Origin: Diacronema lutheri
Lineage: Eukaryota > Haptophyta > Pavlovophyceae > Pavlovales > Pavlovaceae
Reading direction: 5' to 3'
Length of the DNA: 64,000 bases
Assembly (NCBI GenBank): GCA_019448385.1
Contig: JAGTXO010000046.1
Coordinates: forward strand, 186,001-250,000
The notes below the pieces were generated by a model. That model saw nothing but the letters and a program-made list of their open reading frames with translations. It had not been told where the DNA came from and did no database searches. The position numbers and the translations under genes were made by a program. Within the stretch, counting starts at the first letter, position 1. Every line of letters begins with the position of its first letter. Shown here piece after piece: positions 61,064 through 64,000 of this stretch.

Positions 61064-61252
61064 GGTCGTTTTGCGCGGGAGATCACGCTGCAGGCGGCTC
61101 CACAGTGGGCTCGAGAAAAAAAAAAGCTGGGCCAACGGTCAGTCGAGCGCCACAAGCAACCCTCGGGAGCCGGTGGCCAACCCAACCCAACGATCTTCGT
61201 CGCCACCCTTCGCGCGTTTTCCGTTCGCGCCCAAGCAGACAAGGAGACCACA

Positions 61253-61537
61253 ATGTCGGTGCTGCTCGGCGCGATGATGGGCCTCAGCGGCTCGGTGGCG
61301 ATCGTGCTCTACGTGCGCGCGCGACGTCGCGAGGTGCAGCACGGGCGCGTGGCGACGCCGCGCATCATCCAGCGCCAGCTCGAGCTGCAGCTGCCGTGGG
61401 GCCGTCCGGACGAGGCATCCGTCGCCTCGCGTGCCGAAACGCGAAGCGTCGAGGCCGCGTCGCGCTCGGTGCGCGACGCGGCGCCCGAGCCGGACCCGGA
61501 CGAGGGCTACGTGCGCGTGGCCAGCGCGGCGTTCTGA
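61253..61537 (+). CDS. Small single-pass membrane protein
   Basis: 94 residues from the ATG at 61253 (ACCACAATGT context). One N-terminal membrane helix (LLGAMMGLSGSVAIVLYV) is followed at once by RARRR, so the tail should be cytosolic or matrix-side. The tail has a short helix (PRIIQRQLELQLPWG) and an acidic end (EPDPDEGYVRVASAAF). The size and shape recall small mitochondrial inner-membrane proteins, but no family is recognised. It diverges from the helicase locus 190 bp away. Confidence 0.55.
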   Translation: MSVLLGAMMGLSGSVAIVLYVRARRREVQHGRVATPRIIQRQLELQLPWGRPDEASVASRAETRSVEAASRSVRDAAPEPDPDEGYVRVASAAF

Positions 61538-61567
61538 GGCGCGCACGACGTCGCCCAGCCAGAGAGG

Positions 61568-62357
61568 GGTAGGGTGTAGGGTGTACAGGTAATCGCGGGC
61601 ATTAAGAAAGCAGGGATTTGGGGTTGGGCCTCAGTTTCTTCGCTGTTTCACAAGCCTTCTCAGTGGGCAGCCACAGTTTCTTGTGTGCAATTTCTAAAGG
61701 ATGGTGAGGGGACAGCAAGGCTAACGTCAGAGTAGCGGCCCCGGCCTTCGCCAAGCCCCTGCGCGCCACCGGGCAGCCTCAGTTTCTTCGACCGATCGCC
61801 AAAAATTCGGCCCCAGTTTCTTAATGGTACGGTTTCTTAATGCCCGCGATTACCTGTAGGATGCAAAACAAGCCCTCCCCACATTTGGGCCCGACGTCAT
61901 CCTTCTTCGAAGCCGTGACGTTACTCACATACGAGTACTTTTACTTAGTGTAGGATGTATCTATTCTCCAAGTATTTACATTCTAACGACGCTTACAGGC
62001 GGGTCAGCAGGAGGGGCGCGCATGGGGCCGAGGCTGGGCAAACGGAGCGAGCGAAAGGGCGCACGCAACATCAGGCCGAAATCAGGGCGTCGACCCTGTG
62101 CACGCCGGCAGCGGGAACGGCCGGGACGGCAAGGACGTGGCAGGACGCGTCATGGGCGGACACCCACACACGCCTAGCCACCCCTCGCCGGCCCCTGCCG
62201 GCCGCCGCCGCCGTTACATAGTGTAGGGTGTAGGATAAGTACGGTTGTGAAAGTCCCATAGGGGGAGAAGGAATGACGCTGTGACGAAAGAAGGAATGAC
62301 GTCGGGCCCAAATGTGGGGAGGGCTTGTTTTGCATCCTACACCCTACACCGTACACC
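61568..62357. mobile_element. Inverted-repeat element (MITE-like), interrupted
   Basis: Left end GGGTAGGGTGTAGGGTGTA, then (after the inserted element) GGATGCAAAACAAGCCCTCC and CCCACATTTGGGCCCGACGT. Right end is the reverse complement (62283-62357). Arms of about 60-75 bp, interior without an ORF of note. The interior carries CTAACGACGCTTACAGGCGG at 61985, the same family word as at 14.9 and 17.7 kb, and CACACGCCTAGCCACC at 62168, shared with the 168-bp arms. Confidence 0.8.
61586..61856. mobile_element. 271-bp MITE with 24-bp TIRs and TA target duplication
   Basis: Perfect 24-bp terminal inverted repeats beginning CAGGTAATCGCGGGCATTAA at 61586 and ending at 61856, flanked by TA on both sides (61584-61585 and 61857-61858). 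Removing it rejoins the outer element's end word GTGTAGGATGC. TA duplication points to the Tc1/mariner group. The inside repeats CAGTTTCTT four times. Non-coding, so it must have moved with a transposase from elsewhere. Confidence 0.88.
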
Positions 62358-62500
62358 CTTTTGAAAAGCGGCGCCGAAGGTGGGAGGAAGCCACCCGTAT
62401 GCGCGCGTTTGAACGTGCGCGGACGGCCGTTGGCTTCGCGCCCTTTCGCCCACGGTTTGCGCGCCAACGGACCAGTCCTCCGCAGGCGCCGCGCATCGTC

Positions 62501-62704
62501 TCAGGGGCGGTCGGTGTGGTACGCCGCGCGCATCGTCAGCGCCGCGGCGTCGAGCTCGGCGGGCGAGGGCGCGTACGTGACGCCGCTCAGCACCTCGTCC
62601 GCGCCCGCCCTCGTCGCGCTCGCCGCCTCCGCAGTGCGCGCAGGCGGCTTCGTGACGGCACGCGAGGCCACGCCGCGCGCTGCAGGTGCCTTCGCGCGCT
62701 GCAT
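62501..62704 (-). CDS. Small unknown protein
   Basis: 67 residues from the ATG at 62704. Basic, Ala-rich start (MQRAKAPAARGVASRAVTKP), then ADEVLSGVTYAPSPAELDAA and MRAAYHTDRP. Composition is natural in this frame and poor in the others. The basic leader could be organellar. Diverges from the next gene by 86 bp. No family recognised. Confidence 0.35.
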   Translation of the reverse strand: MQRAKAPAARGVASRAVTKPPARTAEAASATRAGADEVLSGVTYAPSPAELDAAALTMRAAYHTDRP

Positions 62705-62790
62705 CGTCTGTCTGCCAGTCCGACGCGCTCTGCTCTGAACGAACGGACGGCACGCCCGACGAGATCTCGTCGCGTGCACGCTCGCACAAC

Positions 62791-63623
62791 ATGTACCCCC
62801 AGAACGTCTCCGAGCTGCTGCCCGACGAGATCTTCGGCGACGAGCTGCTCGTCGACCGGCACTACCGCGTGCGCATCCTGCGGCGTGTCGCCCGCCGCCG
62901 CGATGCGGCCGAGGCCAACGTTTGGCTCGACGGCGGGCCCGCCGACTCGGTCGTCGGCGCGTGCATGTGCGGCCGAATCTACGCGCTCAAGTGCATGGGC
63001 CGGCTCGTCCGCGGCGCCCGGATCCTCGCGCTGCTGCGCAAGAATGTCGCGCTCGCCATGTGCCGCGCGCACCTCATGGGCCACATGCTCCAGCGCATCG
63101 TCGGCGACAGCGGCGTCGCGCGGCTGCTGCAGCTGGTTGCAGCTCGTTCGCATGGATCACGACACGCTCAACGCCGAGCACCAGGCCTTGGAAGCACAGC
63201 ATGACACCGGCCAAATCATGCGACGGCATGTGCGCGCGCGCCGACGCGCTCCTCAAGGACCTCGCACGGGCGCACGAGCACGCTCACACGCTCGATGGCT
63301 ATCTGGTGTGGTGCAGCGAGCGCCTCGGTGAGAGTGACTCTTTCAACGGAGCGCTCGAGAACCTGAACACGCGGTGCAGCATGAGATGTGCTGGCTCCAC
63401 GCCGAGATGTCGTCGCTCGTTGCGAGTTCGCCCGAGGTTTACGCGAACGACAGCAAGGTCACCGACTACAAGGACCACGGCGTGTGCGTCGAGTTCGATG
63501 TCTTCAACCGCGACGGGGTCGAGGGCGCGCCCGTGCCCGCGACCGCGCCCACGAAGGCAGAGCCGGGCATCGAGTCCGAGTGCATCGCGCCCGCACAGGC
63601 AGAGCCGGGCAGCGAGTCCGAAG

Positions 63624-63656
<33 letters not shown>

Positions 63657-63834
63657 GGCAGAGCCGCGCACCGAGCCCAAGTGAGCCAACGTGCCGCCGA
63701 ACTCGCCCAAGCTCTCGTCGGTCGACGGCCAGGCCACCGAGTACAAGACCTCCTACGCGAACTCACGTGCTCGCCACCTGCAACGCCTCGAGTTCACGCA
63801 CGCGTTCGAGTCTATGCAGGCCGAGGTCGCTTAG
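62791..63834 (+). CDS. Unknown gene with frame changes or introns
   Basis: ATG at 62791 (MYPQNVSELLPDEIFGDELL). A well-composed domain of about 115 residues follows (GPADSVVGACMCGRIYALKC; RILALLRKNVALAMCRAHLM; RIVGDSGVARLLQLV) to about 63138. Then a helical piece in another frame (MDHDTLNAEHQALEAQHDTG), a piece near 63240-63390 (ADALLKDLARAHEHAHTLDG; YLVWCSERLGESDSFNGALE), an acidic Glu/Pro/Ser repeat (KAEPGIESECIAPAQAEPGS) and a last piece ending SMQAEVA at 63834. No clear GT-AG pairs join the pieces, so it may be a decaying gene. No family recognised. 63835-64000 holds nothing I can support. Confidence 0.4.
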
Positions 63835-64000
63835 TCAAAGCGCGCCAAGGTCTTGGCCACCGGCGCATCGAGGCGCTGGCTGCGCAACACGGCCGTGCGC
63901 AACACCCGCAGCTCGGCCAACGGCAAGTAGCGCGCCGGCGCAGCGCACGGTATGCCGCGGCTAGCTCCGTAGCGAGGGGTGTCCGACTGACCGCGCCCTC

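Noticed and set aside
61566-61585. Telomere-like repeats (GGGTGTAGGGTGTA)
   Set aside because: Only two or three irregular units, and the same words occur inverted at 62340. They are the end of the inverted-repeat element.

Overview
The window looks like nuclear DNA of a photosynthetic protist. G+C is very high, GT-AG introns interrupt many genes, and genes are packed on both strands with no operon logic. Recognisable host genes are a mitochondrial complex I subunit, coatomer epsilon, a folate-biopterin transporter, a Tex/SRBD1-type protein, a plastid MGDG synthase and a protein with a two-part (signal plus transit) leader whose first transit residue is Phe. Together these suggest an alga with a secondary red-type plastid. 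A haptophyte is my best guess, but this is inference and no species is claimed. I see no rRNA, tRNA or CRISPR array.

Layout. 0-8.4 kb: an unknown minus-strand gene cut by the left edge, an NDUFB4-like gene, an enoyl-CoA hydratase whose last codons have been amplified into a 78-bp minisatellite, and an LRR-TRP-like cation channel. 8.4-18.2 kb: repeat-rich block with a 67-bp array, an old DIRS-like tyrosine-recombinase retroelement (minus strand), a LINE-like RT scrap, and a 3.4-kb segment bounded by 168-bp inverted arms that holds a 192-bp tandem array and a short gene. 18.2-39.4 kb: mostly host genes (plastid-targeted repeat protein, GST, two coiled-coil proteins head to head, COPE, two unknowns, Tex, folate transporter, MGDG synthase, PC-esterase/TBL-like enzyme).

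39.5-45 kb: the most interesting part. A minus-strand gene (40.23-43.27 kb) encodes a Fanzor protein, the eukaryotic relative of TnpB, with all three RuvC residues, a four-cysteine zinc ribbon, an RGG tract and a basic nuclear signal. Directly 3' of it lie about 650 bp with six strong inverted repeats, which is where a Fanzor guide RNA and element end would be expected. Its 5' end grades into a 294-bp tandem array derived from the 3' end of a neighbouring signal-peptide gene.

45-61 kb: accessory block with unknown minus-strand genes, a truncated second copy of the DIRS-like element, a possible adenain/Ulp1-like cysteine peptidase, a fossil of a virus-type SF3 primase-helicase and a broken Pif1-like helicase fused to a domain that recalls proteins of algal dsDNA viruses. 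61-64 kb: a small membrane protein, a MITE inserted inside another inverted-repeat element, and two small unknown genes.

Ten or so poly(dG)/poly(dC) runs of 15-36 nt are scattered through the window. Exon borders are given only where a GT-AG pair restores the frame; elsewhere spans are approximate.
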